Origin: JADJPO01 sp046330955 | GTDB lineage: Bacteria > Actinomycetota > Actinomycetes > Actinomycetales > Kineosporiaceae | Direction: 5' to 3' | Length of the DNA: 64,000 nt | Assembly: GCA_046330955.1 (NCBI GenBank) | Contig: JAXLRT010000023.1 | Coordinates: 1 to 64,000, forward strand | Shown: piece by piece, positions 1 through 7,770 of the stretch | Position numbering within the stretch: the stretch's first letter is position 1 | Layout: every line of letters starts with the position of its first letter | Translations under genes and position numbers: made by a program | Notes under the pieces: model-generated | What the model saw: only the letters and a program-made list of their open reading frames with translations | Databases searched by the model: none | Told to the model about the DNA's origin: nothing

Positions 1-35
1 GCCGGGAGATTCCGGCTCTGTCGGACGAGTCTGCC

Positions 36-62
36 CCGGGAGGGCGCCGTGCGCCCTCCCGG
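36..62 (-). terminator. Hairpin terminator after the GlsB-like gene
   Basis: A perfect 12-bp inverted repeat (36-47 and 51-62) closes on a 3-nt loop 37 bp past the stop of the minus-strand gene at 99. No T-run follows on either side, as is common for actinobacterial terminators, so termination is inferred from stem strength and position. Confidence 0.6.
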
Positions 63-98
63 AGGGACTCGACCCCGACGATCGGCATCAGCTGAGCA

Positions 99-374
99 TC
101 AGATGCTGGTGCGGCTCCGCGAGGTCATGCGCAGGACGAGCAGCGCGACGATGGCCCCCAGGATCGACCCCACGATTCCGGCAGGCTGTACGGCCCCTTG
201 GCTGATGTCCTTGCCGAACAGCAGGTAGCCCAGGAAACCACCGATGAACGATCCGATGATGCCCAGCACGATGGTGCCGAGGATGCCCATGGGGTCACGA
301 CCGGGAACGACCAGCCGGGCGATCATTCCGGCGATGCCACCGATGATGATCAAGGTGATGATGAAGGTCAGCAC
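99..374 (-). CDS. GlsB/YeaQ/YmgE-family stress response membrane protein
   Basis: A 91-residue, glycine-rich, very hydrophobic protein with three predicted membrane segments (about residues 3-20, 28-52 and 62-82) and a short basic tail. The pattern GIIGSFIGGFLGYLLFG and overall size match the transglycosylase-associated (GlsB/YeaQ) family of small inner-membrane proteins, which are linked to envelope or general stress but have no known enzymatic activity. It lies directly downstream of the SigB-type sigma gene on the same strand, and a SigB-like promoter sits in the gap (466-490). A regulon relationship is therefore likely but inferred. Confidence 0.85.
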   Translation of the reverse strand: MLTFIITLIIIGGIAGMIARLVVPGRDPMGILGTIVLGIIGSFIGGFLGYLLFGKDISQGAVQPAGIVGSILGAIVALLVLRMTSRSRTSI

Positions 375-465
375 GTTCTCTCCTTCTCCGTGCCGGCAAC
401 AGCCGACGGTGATCCGCGGGCCATCCGGGCTCCGCGGTGACTGGTGCGATCAGTACTCCGGGGGT

Positions 466-490
466 GTACCCAGGTCGGGGCCGGTCAATC
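466..490 (-). promoter_or_regulatory. Candidate SigB/SigF-type promoter for the GlsB-like gene
   Basis: On the minus strand GATT (490-487) is followed by 15 nt and GGGTAC (471-466). This fits the published Streptomyces sigma-B consensus GNNT-N14-16-GGGTAC/T. The start point would fall near 458, giving a leader of about 85 nt to the GlsB-like gene. It is seen by eye only. Confidence 0.5.
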
Positions 491-524
491 CTCGGACCCG
501 ACCGGATACGAATGCCGGCGCAGA

Positions 525-1376
525 TCAGCTGGCGCGCGGCATCGCCGTCTCGTCCTCGATCGCGCAGGTATCGGCGAGTTGTTCGCGCAGACGATCGAGG
601 GAACGGCTCAGCAGCCGTGACACGTGCATCTGAGAGATGCCCAGCTCGGTGGCGATCTCGGACTGCGTGAGTTGATGGTAGAAGCGCAGTCCGAGGATCC
701 GCCGCTCTCGATCGGGCAGCGCGCTCATCGCTGCTCGCAACACCTCGCAGGCCTCCACCTGCTGATACCCGCTCTCCTCGTGGGCCAGCAGGTCGCCCAG
801 GCAATGCCCGTCCTCGTGACGCCCCAGGGGCTTCTGCAGCGAGGTGGCGCTGTAGGCGCTGCCCGCGGCGAGGCTCTCGCGGACGTCGTCCTCACTGATG
901 GACAACGCCTCGGCGATGTCCCTGGTCTTCGGCAGCCGGCCGAGCTCATGGGTCAAGCGATCGCTGGCCGCCGAGATGTCCTGCCGAAGCTCCTGATAGC
1001 GGCGGGGCACGCGGACGTCCCAGCCCTTGTCCCGGAAGTGCCGGCGTAGTTCACCGAGAATCGTCGGGATGGCATAGCTGGTGAAGCCGCAGCCCCGGCC
1101 GGGGTCGAAGCCGTCGATGGCCTTGATCAGGCCGATGGTGGCGACCTGGATCAGGTCGTCCTCGGGCTCGCCGCGATTGCGGAACCGGCGAGCCAGTCGG
1201 CGGGCGAAGCCCCAGTACAGCTCGATCAGGTCGGAGCGCGCGCGCTGGCGGGTGTCGTCGTCCTCGGCGGCGATCATCGCCAGGAACAGGGCGTGAGTGG
1301 TGGGGTACCGCTCGGGGCAGGTGGTGCATTCGGGCAACATTGCCACAGGGATGGGAAGGGTTGGTGCAGCGGTCAC
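525..1376 (-). CDS. SigB/SigF-family alternative RNA polymerase sigma factor
   Basis: A 283-residue group-3 sigma-70 factor of the SigB/SigF/SigG branch. Region 2 is clear around residues 45-125 (EDDLIQVATIGLIKAID, then FTSYAIPTILGELRRHFRD). Region 3 follows at about 130-190, and region 4 carries the DNA-binding helix-turn-helix near 215-262 (LTQSEIATELGISQMHVSRL). The N-terminal 45 residues are family-variable. The GTG start at 1376 has a GGAGGATGAG ribosome site. Such factors direct general stress or developmental regulons and are normally held by an anti-sigma/anti-anti-sigma pair; no such partner gene is adjacent. The two flanking genes with SigB-like promoters support a stress role. Confidence 0.92.
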   Translation of the reverse strand: MTAAPTLPIPVAMLPECTTCPERYPTTHALFLAMIAAEDDDTRQRARSDLIELYWGFARRLARRFRNRGEPEDDLIQVATIGLIKAIDGFDPGRGCGFTSYAIPTILGELRRHFRDKGWDVRVPRRYQELRQDISAASDRLTHELGRLPKTRDIAEALSISEDDVRESLAAGSAYSATSLQKPLGRHEDGHCLGDLLAHEESGYQQVEACEVLRAAMSALPDRERRILGLRFYHQLTQSEIATELGISQMHVSRLLSRSLDRLREQLADTCAIEDETAMPRAS

Positions 1377-1443
1377 GGGAGCTCATCCTCCGGAGGGAAA
1401 CCGGTGGCGGAGGTCTCATGTCACACGGACGTCGCACAAGCCT

Positions 1444-1491
1444 CCAGCGTTCTGAAGACGCTGGACAGGAACGGTTCTCTGACCGTTCCTG
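1444..1491. terminator. Tandem hairpins between ctaD and the sigma gene
   Basis: Two stem-loops lie side by side. Arms 1444-1450/1458-1464 form a 7-bp stem with a 7-nt loop. Arms 1466-1475/1482-1491 form a perfect 10-bp stem with a 6-nt loop. They lie about 145 bp past the ctaD stop and 68-115 bp before the sigma gene start, so they could end ctaD transcripts or form a structured leader for the sigma mRNA. Confidence 0.5.
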
Positions 1492-1636
1492 CAGGCGAGG
1501 AGTCGAACGGAGACCTCCCAGCAACGCCGGCACCCTGCTTCTGGAGTACCGGACGGTCGTGATGGTGCGCCTTCAACGTAAGTGGGGATGCCACCTCCGG
1601 CAACCGCAGCCGCGACGCCGGCGGGCGGGCACGCTG

Positions 1637-3451
1637 CTATCGATCCTCGCTGCGCTCGGCCTCGCCCAGCAGATCGGTGAGGAGGGTGGGCTCGCCCGTG
1701 GTGGGGGTCTGGCCGGTCAGGCGCGGCGGAACTACCTCGGCCAGAACGGATTCCGGATGGTGAAGGTCAAAAGCCGGTGATTCCGAACGAATCCGTGGCA
1801 GGGCAAGGAAGTTGTGTCGGGGCACCGGACTGGAGGTCGCCCATTCGAGGGAGCGTCCGTGGCCCCAGGGGTCATCGGGGAGAGGCAGACCCTGAGGTGA
1901 GCGCAGGGTCCGTCCCAAGTTGACCAGGAAGATGGCCATGGAGATCGCCAGGAGGAAGGCACCTGCCGTCGAGATCCGATTCTCGAGGGTGTACCCGTCC
2001 GACGGCAGGTAGTCCGCGACCCGCCGGGGCATGCCTGCTGCCCCCAGCCAGTGCTGGATCAGGAAGGTGACCTGGAAGCCGATGAAGGTCGTCCAGAAGT
2101 GCCACTTGCCCAGCCGCTCGTCCAGGAACCGTCCGGTCCACTTGGGCCACCAGAAGTAGAACCCGCCGAAGGTGGCGAAGACCACGGTGCCGAACAACAC
2201 GTAGTGGAAGTGAGCCACCACGAAGTAGGTATCGGTCACGTGCCAGTCCAGCGGGGGGACCGAGAGGATGACACCGGTGAGCCCGCCGAACAGGAAGGTC
2301 ACCAGGAAGCCGAGGCACCACAGCATGGGCGTCTCGAAGCTCAGACTGCCCTGCCACATCGTGCCGATCCAATTGAAGAACTTGATACCGGTCGGGATCG
2401 CGATGAGCATCGTCGCCGCGGCGAAGAAGGGAAATGAGACCTGCCCCGTCGCGAACATGTGGTGCGCCCACACGGCGACCGACAGTGCGCCGATCAGAAT
2501 CGTGGCGTAGACCATGCCGCGGTACCCGAAGATCGGCTTGCGGCTGAACACCGGGAGGATCTCACTGACGATGCCGAAGAACGGCAGCGCCACGATGTAG
2601 ACCTCCGGGTGGCCGAAGAACCAGAACAGGTGCTGCCACAGGAGCGGGCCGCCGTTCTCGGGCACGAACAGCTGAGCCCCGGCGATGCGGTCCGCCGCCA
2701 GCCCGAACAGGGCGGCCGCCAGGAGGGGGAAGGCGATGATCACCAACAAACTGGTGATCACCACATTCCAGCAGAACAGCGGCAGCCGGAACATGGTCAT
2801 GCCCGGGGCGCGGAGACACACGATCGTGGTCAGGAAGTTGACGGCCCCCAGGATGGTCGAGAATCCGCCGAGCGCCAGGCCGAGGACCCAGAGATTGCCG
2901 CCCAGCCCGGGGGAGTAGGTCGCGTCGGACAGCGGGGCGTAGGCGGTCCAGCCGAAGGCCGCCGCGCCGCCGGGCAGCAGGAATCCGGAGACGACCATGA
3001 GGCTGCCGAACAGGAACAGCCAGTACGACAACATGTTCAAGCGGGGGAAGGCGACGTCCGGCGAACCGATCTGTAACGGCACCAACAGGTTTGCGAAGGC
3101 GGCGAACATGGGTGTGGCGAACTGCAGCAGCATCAGGGTGCCGTGGATGGTGATCAACTGGTTGTACTGGTTCTTCGACTGCACCAGCTCCAGGCCCGGT
3201 GTTGCGAGCTCCGAGCGGATCATCAACGCAAGGATCCCGGCGAGGAGGAAGAACCCCAGCGCCGTGTAGAGGTAGAGCATCCCCACCACTTTGTGGTCGG
3301 TGGACCAGAGAACGGAGACCCACGGTGAGCCCGGACGAGTCGGCTGCTCGCCGTCGTCTCGAACCACGGTGTCGCCGTACGCCGAAGGGGGCGTCAGTGC
3401 CCTGGCGCCATCATCGATCGCACCTGGACGCTCCGGCCGGATCGCGGTCAT
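1637..3451 (-). CDS. ctaD: Cytochrome c oxidase subunit I
   Basis: A 604-residue heme-copper oxidase subunit I, the membrane subunit of aa3-type oxidase that reduces oxygen to water and pumps protons. About 12 membrane spans are visible. Metal ligands are in place: H103 (low-spin heme), H281 and Y285 in GHPEVYI (CuB and the His-Tyr crosslink), H330-H331, and H414/H416 in VAHFHYVLFG. ATG at 3451 is chosen because GAGGAG lies just upstream and conserved sequence starts soon after. The gene stands alone: subunits II and III and the bc1 genes are not beside it. This suggests an extra copy or a dispersed locus. Confidence 0.96.
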   Translation of the reverse strand: MTAIRPERPGAIDDGARALTPPSAYGDTVVRDDGEQPTRPGSPWVSVLWSTDHKVVGMLYLYTALGFFLLAGILALMIRSELATPGLELVQSKNQYNQLITIHGTLMLLQFATPMFAAFANLLVPLQIGSPDVAFPRLNMLSYWLFLFGSLMVVSGFLLPGGAAAFGWTAYAPLSDATYSPGLGGNLWVLGLALGGFSTILGAVNFLTTIVCLRAPGMTMFRLPLFCWNVVITSLLVIIAFPLLAAALFGLAADRIAGAQLFVPENGGPLLWQHLFWFFGHPEVYIVALPFFGIVSEILPVFSRKPIFGYRGMVYATILIGALSVAVWAHHMFATGQVSFPFFAAATMLIAIPTGIKFFNWIGTMWQGSLSFETPMLWCLGFLVTFLFGGLTGVILSVPPLDWHVTDTYFVVAHFHYVLFGTVVFATFGGFYFWWPKWTGRFLDERLGKWHFWTTFIGFQVTFLIQHWLGAAGMPRRVADYLPSDGYTLENRISTAGAFLLAISMAIFLVNLGRTLRSPQGLPLPDDPWGHGRSLEWATSSPVPRHNFLALPRIRSESPAFDLHHPESVLAEVVPPRLTGQTPTTGEPTLLTDLLGEAERSEDR

Positions 3452-3566
3452 GACGAACTCCTCGCGCTGGACGTTGGCACAGCACACCGCGCCCCAGCCC
3501 CCCGCGCGACCGGAGGCGCAGGAGCTCGAACCCCCTGCGCCCTCGGCGAGGGTTCGGTCAGGGGTG

Positions 3567-3590
3567 GTTTGGGCCCCGCTGACCCGGGTA
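3567..3590 (+). promoter_or_regulatory. Candidate SigB/SigF-type promoter for the PRC-barrel gene
   Basis: GTTT at 3567-3570 is separated by 15 nt from GGGTA at 3586-3590. This matches the SigF-type consensus GTTT-N15-17-GGGTA. Transcription would start near 3598, about 30 nt before the chosen start codon. This also rules out the more upstream ATG at 3569 as the real start. Confidence 0.55.
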
Positions 3591-3628
3591 GCCAGTCGTC
3601 GTCCCAACCCCGACAGATGGAGGACGAC

Positions 3629-3979
3629 GTGGACAACTCGTTGTGGAACTACCCCGGAGCCCTCACGCCGGGCGGCGTCGACCTGGTCGATTACCAGGTG
3701 GAGGCCCGCGACGGCAGTATCGGCACGGTGGACGAGGCCACGGTTGACGTGGATTCCGCCCACCTCGTGGTCGACACCGGCAAGTGGATCTTCGGTCGCA
3801 AGGTCGTGATCCCGGCGGGTCTGGTCACCGAGGTGGACGAGGCCGGCCACAAGGTGTGGGTCGACCTCACCAAGGAGCAGATCAAGGACTCCCCGGAGTT
3901 CGACGCCGACCGGGCGATCGACTCCGAGTACCTGGGCACGCTCGGCACGTACTACGGGCCGATGGGTCCGGCGCGCTGA
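3629..3979 (+). CDS. PRC-barrel domain stress protein
   Basis: About 116 residues with a PRC-barrel-like fold: a strand-rich core (about 15-65; DYQVEARDGSIGTVDEAT, GRKVVIPAGLVTEVD) followed by an acidic tail. PRC-barrel proteins are small soluble adaptors, often RNA- or photosystem-linked; in actinobacteria stand-alone copies are common in stress regulons. No catalytic residues are expected. GTG at 3629 is preferred because GGAGG lies 6 nt upstream and the SigB-like promoter ends at 3590; ATG at 3617 is the alternative. A strong hairpin follows the stop, so the unit is probably monocistronic. Confidence 0.8.
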   Translation: MDNSLWNYPGALTPGGVDLVDYQVEARDGSIGTVDEATVDVDSAHLVVDTGKWIFGRKVVIPAGLVTEVDEAGHKVWVDLTKEQIKDSPEFDADRAIDSEYLGTLGTYYGPMGPAR

Positions 3980-3991
3980 TCCCTGATGACG

Positions 3992-4029
3992 GCAGGCACC
4001 GGCGGGCGATGGCGCCCGCCGGTGCCTGC
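3992..4029 (+). terminator. Strong hairpin after the PRC-barrel gene
   Basis: Arms 3992-4008 and 4013-4029 pair perfectly over 17 bp with a 4-nt loop, starting 13 bp after the stop codon. It is the strongest terminator-like structure in this part of the window. There is no T-run. Confidence 0.75.
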
Positions 4030-4107
4030 GCTGCCGCACCACCACCTGCCCCACGAACCCGAGCCAGATCCGAACCAGCGAGCCCGAACCAGCGAGGAAG
4101 TGATCGC

Positions 4108-4608
4108 ATGTCCAGCGACGCCATCGTGATCCTGCGAGAGGACCACAAACGCATCAAAGCCCTGTTCCGGCGCTTCGCCGAGACCGGGCCGCGCGCCGAG
4201 ACCCGACGGGGCGAACTCACCGAGGAGATCCTGCGTGAGCTGACCGTGCACACCCACCTCGAGAACGAGGTCATGTACCCGGAGGTGCGCCGGCTCGTCC
4301 CCGATCTCGAGGCCGACATCCTCGAGTCCTACGAGGAGCACCACGTGGCCGACCTGCTGGCCGCGGAACTGGCGACGCTGCCGGTGACGGACGAGCGGTT
4401 CGTGGCGAAGATGACCGTCCTGGCCGAGAACGTCACCCACCACATCTCCGAGGAGGAGGACGACTGGTTCCCCGTGGTGCGCGAGGCGTTGTCCCGCACC
4501 CAACTCCAGGAGATCGGCCGGCGTATGGAGGAACTGCGCCCCAGTGCGCCGACCCGGCCGTCCCAGCCGAGTGCGTTGCGCAGGGCCGTCGACGCCGTCA
4601 TCTCCTGA
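4108..4608 (+). CDS. Hemerythrin domain-containing protein
   Basis: A 166-residue four-helix protein with the di-iron hemerythrin ligand pattern: H13 (REDHKRIK), H48/H50 and E54 (HTHLENEVMYPEV), H78-H79 (EEHHVADLL) and H111-H112 with E116 (THHISEEE). Such proteins bind oxygen or nitric oxide or sense redox state in the cytoplasm. ATG at 4108 has GAGGAAG upstream. The C-terminal 35 residues are proline- and arginine-rich and look unstructured. It sits with the PRC-barrel and SigB genes, consistent with an oxidative-stress role, but that is inference from context. Confidence 0.88.
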   Translation: MSSDAIVILREDHKRIKALFRRFAETGPRAETRRGELTEEILRELTVHTHLENEVMYPEVRRLVPDLEADILESYEEHHVADLLAAELATLPVTDERFVAKMTVLAENVTHHISEEEDDWFPVVREALSRTQLQEIGRRMEELRPSAPTRPSQPSALRRAVDAVIS

Positions 4609-4626
4609 GGCGACCACCGGCGCCGT

Positions 4627-4632
4627 TAGTCT
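4627..4632 (+). promoter_or_regulatory. -10 element giving a leaderless pgsA-like mRNA
   Basis: TAGTCT lies 6 nt before the GTG start at 4639, and no ribosome site separates them. This is the layout of a leaderless actinobacterial transcript. Confidence 0.45.
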
Positions 4633-4638
4633 GATCGG

Positions 4639-5232
4639 GTGGCAGTCGAGGACGGTACGAGGCCGGACGGCGTCAGCGACCGCGTGCTGACCCTCCCGAA
4701 TGCGCTCAGCGCGTTGCGCCTGCTCCTGGTGCCGGTGTTCTTCTGGCTCATCCTCCAGCGGCGCGACGGGCTGGCGATCATCGTCCTGATGATCAGCGGG
4801 TTCTCGGACTACCTCGACGGGACCCTGGCCCGCCGCTGGCAACAGGTGTCCCGGCTCGGTCAGCTGCTCGATCCCGCGGCCGACCGGCTCTACATCGCCG
4901 CCACGGTGCTCGGCCTGGCCTGGCGGGACGTCGTCCCGTGGTGGCTGGTCGTCGTCCTGATGGCGCGCGACGTCGTCCTGATACCGACCATCCCGGTGCT
5001 GGCCCGGCTCGGGTACGGCCCGTTGCCGGTCCACCTCCTCGGCAAGGCCGCGACCTTCTCGCTGCTCTACGCCTTCCCCCTGTTGTTGCTGGCCGAGGCC
5101 AGTCAGGGTGCCGCCGTGGTGGCTCGTCCGCTCGGCTGGGCGTTCGCGTGGTGGGGGCTGATCCTCTACTGGTGGGTTGGTGCGCTCTACGTGCGCCAGG
5201 TGGTGGCACTGCAGCGGACGGCGGCTTCGTGA
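4639..5232 (+). CDS. CDP-alcohol phosphatidyltransferase (PgsA2-like)
   Basis: A 197-residue membrane enzyme of the CDP-alcohol phosphotransferase family, which moves a phosphatidyl group from CDP-diacylglycerol to an alcohol in phospholipid synthesis. The signature is complete: D57, D60, G61, A64, R65, G74, D78 and D82 (SDYLDGTLARR, then GQLLDPAADR). These residues bind the metal and CDP. About five or six membrane helices are visible. The acceptor alcohol cannot be told from sequence. Position first in the block shared with M. tuberculosis Rv1822-Rv1832 makes it the PgsA2 counterpart. The next gene may overlap it by 4 nt. Confidence 0.92.
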   Translation: MAVEDGTRPDGVSDRVLTLPNALSALRLLLVPVFFWLILQRRDGLAIIVLMISGFSDYLDGTLARRWQQVSRLGQLLDPAADRLYIAATVLGLAWRDVVPWWLVVVLMARDVVLIPTIPVLARLGYGPLPVHLLGKAATFSLLYAFPLLLLAEASQGAAVVARPLGWAFAWWGLILYWWVGALYVRQVVALQRTAAS

Positions 5233-5258
5233 CGCACCCCGGTCGGCGGGACGCCTCG

Positions 5259-6140
5259 ATGACGCTGCTGACCGAGGTGATGCACCGTCCGCTGGAGCCC
5301 GGCTACGCGGATGCGGCCGCTCGTCGCGCGCACGGTCACCGTCGAGGCCCGGTGGCCCGGATGCTCACCTTGGTCGTCGCGGTGCTCTGTGGCCTGCTCG
5401 CCACGGCCGCCGTGACGCAGCTGCGCCGTCCCGCGCCCGACGCGGTGCGCGCACGGCGGGCGCTCGAGCGTGAGATCCAACGCCGGATCGACCATGTCGA
5501 TCAGACCCGAACCACCCTGGAGGCGCAGCACCGCCAGATCGATCGACTGCGTGGTCAGGCGCTCACCGGGGCCGGTGCCCAGACCCTGGCGGACGACGTC
5601 GCCGACCTGGGACGGATCACCGGCGAGCTGTCGGTGAGCGGGCCGGGGGTTCAGGTCGACCTGACCGACGCACCCCGGGCGGCCGGGGGCGCCGGGTCGG
5701 ACGCGGGCGAGGACCGTGGCCGCGTGCGTGACCGCGACCTGCAGATCGTGGTCAACGGGCTCTGGGCCGCCGGGGCGCAGGCCGTGGCCGTCAACGGCAA
5801 CCGGTTGACCACCCTGTCGGCGATCCGTGCGGCCGGGGAGGCGATCCTGGTCGACCTGCAACCCCTGGTGCCGCCCTACCGGGTGGAGGCCATCGGGGAT
5901 CCGGGGCCGCTGCGGTCCCGCTTCGCCGACGACCTGGCCGCCTCGTACCTGCAGTTGTTGCAGGTGGACGGCATCGGTTCGCGGATCACCACCCGGCAGC
6001 AGATCGAGCTGTCGGGGGCGAGCGCTATGTTCCACCTGCACTACGCCCGGCCGGTCCCGACCGGCACCGCCGCGACTCCTCGCCCGGCTCAGAACCCCGG
6101 CCAGACCCAGAGTCCCCGCCCGACCCAGGAGGCCTCGTGA
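5259..6140 (+). CDS. DUF881 family protein (first copy)
   Basis: About 293 residues: a short cytoplasmic N-terminus, one membrane helix (about residues 33-53), a helical coiled-coil stretch rich in Arg and Gln, then the DUF881 globular domain (LSVSGPGVQVDLTD, then VNGLWAAGAQAVAVNGNRL and VPPYRVEAIGDP). The family is conserved in Gram-positive bacteria beside the small basic protein; its biochemical role is unknown, with cell division or envelope roles suggested by context. The start may instead be GTG at 5229, which would overlap the upstream stop by 4 nt. The C-terminus is proline-rich. Confidence 0.85.
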   Translation: MTLLTEVMHRPLEPGYADAAARRAHGHRRGPVARMLTLVVAVLCGLLATAAVTQLRRPAPDAVRARRALEREIQRRIDHVDQTRTTLEAQHRQIDRLRGQALTGAGAQTLADDVADLGRITGELSVSGPGVQVDLTDAPRAAGGAGSDAGEDRGRVRDRDLQIVVNGLWAAGAQAVAVNGNRLTTLSAIRAAGEAILVDLQPLVPPYRVEAIGDPGPLRSRFADDLAASYLQLLQVDGIGSRITTRQQIELSGASAMFHLHYARPVPTGTAATPRPAQNPGQTQSPRPTQEAS

Positions 6141-6469
6141 TCGCCCTGCTCGGCCTGGTGGTCGGCGTCATCGCCGGCCTGGTGGTCGAACCCACCGTGC
6201 CGATCTGGATGCAGCCGTACCTGCCGATCGCCGTGGTGGCGGCCCTGGACGCCGTCTTCGGTGGCCTGCGGGCCGTGCTCGACGGCATCTTCGACGACCG
6301 GGTGTTCACGGTGTCGTTCCTGTCCAACATCGTGATCGCGGCCCTGATGGTCTATCTCGGCGACCAGCTCGGCGTCGGTTCGCAGCTGGCCACCGGGGTC
6401 GTGGTGGTGCTCGGTATCCGGATCTTCTCCAACGCCGCCGCGATCCGTCGCCACCTGTTCAAGGCCTGA
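6137..6469 (+). CDS. sbp: Small basic protein (Sbp, DUF1290) family
   Basis: A 110-residue membrane protein with three predicted helices. Diagnostic features of the Sbp/DUF1290 family are the N-terminal helix followed by VPIWMQPYLPIAVVAALD and the FGGLRAVLDGIFDDRVF segment. No enzymatic role is known. GTG at 6137 overlaps the previous stop (GTGA), indicating translational coupling with the DUF881 gene. In Bacillus and actinobacteria it lies in the same two-DUF881 arrangement, implying that the three products work together at the membrane. Confidence 0.9.
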   Translation: MIALLGLVVGVIAGLVVEPTVPIWMQPYLPIAVVAALDAVFGGLRAVLDGIFDDRVFTVSFLSNIVIAALMVYLGDQLGVGSQLATGVVVVLGIRIFSNAAAIRRHLFKA

Positions 6470-6471
6470 TC

Positions 6472-7272
6472 GTGGCCCCCGAGTCCCCGTCCGTCGACCC
6501 GGCGCCCGTCGACCCGGCGCCCGAGGAACAGGCTCCCGAGGAGCAGGCAGGTCACGGTCGACGTCGATTGCGCTCGGCGTTGCGTCCGGCGCTGACCCGC
6601 GGTCAGCTGCTGGCCGGTGCGCTGTGCGCCGTCCTGGGGTTCGCCCTCGTCGCCCAGGTGCGGCAGACCCAGGCCTCGACCGTCGGCGCCTTGCGCCAGG
6701 GCGAGTTGATCTCGGTGTTGCAGAAGGTCACCGAGCAGTCGTCCCGCCTGGACGCCCAGGCCCGCGACCTCGAGCGCCAGCTCTCCGAGCTGCAGTCGGG
6801 CACCGACCGGGCGGCCATCTCCGAGAAGGTGGCCCGCGACCAACTCGACGTCTACGGCGTCCTCGCCGGCACCCGGGCCGCCCAGGGGCCGGGCATCGAG
6901 CTCACCATCGACGACCCCGGCCACGCGGTGAGCGCGTCGATCATGCTGGACGTCGTCCAGGAACTGCGGGGCGCCGGTGCCGAGGCGATGCAGCTCGGTG
7001 ATCGGCGGATCGTCGTGCAGACCGCCTTCGGGGAGGGGTCGGGCGGCATCCTGGTCGACCAGGTGCCGGTCAGCCCGCCGTACCGGCTGCTGGTGATCGG
7101 GGACGCCGCGACCCTGCACCGAGCGCTGGCGATCCCCGGCGGCGTCCTCGAGACGTTGCAGTCTCGTGAGGTGACTGCCCGGGTGGCCGAGCGGGCCGGC
7201 ATTACAGTGAGCGCACTGCACGCGGTGCCCACCCCCCAGCTGGCCCGGCCCGCCCCGCAGGCCACGCCCTGA
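6472..7272 (+). CDS. DUF881 family protein (second copy)
   Basis: About 266 residues: a repetitive acidic and proline-rich N-terminus (PVDPAPEEQAPEEQ), a membrane helix at about residues 45-62, a coiled coil (LDAQARDLERQLSELQSGTD) and a DUF881 domain ending with VSPPYRLLVIGDAATLHRAL. It is a paralogue of the gene two positions upstream; the pair flanks sbp, as in M. tuberculosis (Rv1823 and Rv1825). GTG at 6472 starts 2 nt after the sbp stop. The function is not established. Confidence 0.85.
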   Translation: MAPESPSVDPAPVDPAPEEQAPEEQAGHGRRRLRSALRPALTRGQLLAGALCAVLGFALVAQVRQTQASTVGALRQGELISVLQKVTEQSSRLDAQARDLERQLSELQSGTDRAAISEKVARDQLDVYGVLAGTRAAQGPGIELTIDDPGHAVSASIMLDVVQELRGAGAEAMQLGDRRIVVQTAFGEGSGGILVDQVPVSPPYRLLVIGDAATLHRALAIPGGVLETLQSREVTARVAERAGITVSALHAVPTPQLARPAPQATP

Positions 7273-7284
7273 GAGAGGATCGAG

Positions 7285-7665
7285 ATGTCGGACTACCCCC
7301 AGGATCTGCGCTACTCCACCGACCACGAATGGGTGCGCCTCGACGGCCGCCGGGCCCGGGTCGGGATCACCTCCTACGCACAGGAGGCGCTCGGCGACAT
7401 CGTGTTCGTGTCGCTTCCCGCCGAGGGTGACGCGGTGAGCGCAGGGGTCGAGTGCGGCGAGATCGAGTCCACCAAGAGCGTCAGCCCGCTGCTGTCGCCG
7501 GTGCCCGGCGTGATCGTCGCGGTCAACGCCGACCTGGACTCCAGCCCGGAGCTGGTCAACGTCGACCCGTATGGCGCCGGCTGGATGGTCGAGGTGGAGG
7601 TCGAGGGCGACGACGTCCTGGACGGTCTGATGACCGCCGAGCAGTACGCCGCTCAACTGGGCTGA
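7285..7665 (+). CDS. gcvH: Glycine cleavage system H protein
   Basis: A 126-residue lipoyl carrier of the glycine cleavage complex. It shuttles the aminomethyl group between P protein, T protein and dihydrolipoamide dehydrogenase. The lipoylated lysine is K64 in the motif EIESTKSVSPL, and the fold starts with the family pattern STDHEWVRLDG. ATG at 7285 has GAGAGGATCGAG upstream. The P-protein gene gcvP lies 5 kb downstream in the same conserved block; gcvT and lpd are not in the window. Confidence 0.97.
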   Translation: MSDYPQDLRYSTDHEWVRLDGRRARVGITSYAQEALGDIVFVSLPAEGDAVSAGVECGEIESTKSVSPLLSPVPGVIVAVNADLDSSPELVNVDPYGAGWMVEVEVEGDDVLDGLMTAEQYAAQLG

Positions 7666-7720
7666 TCGGCCGCCCGGCCACCTCCTCCGAGCTGGGCTGT
7701 CTCTACCTGCCCTGGAGGGT

Positions 7721-7726
7721 TAGGCT
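7721..7726 (+). promoter_or_regulatory. -10 element for the FHA protein gene
   Basis: TAGGCT at 7721-7726 gives a start point near 7733 and a 38-nt leader with GGAGGG before ATG 7771. It implies that the FHA-MerR pair can be transcribed separately from gcvH. Confidence 0.4.
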
Positions 7727-7770
7727 TGCCGCTCGACCACTGCGGATCGACCGGTCACAGGGAGGGTGTC

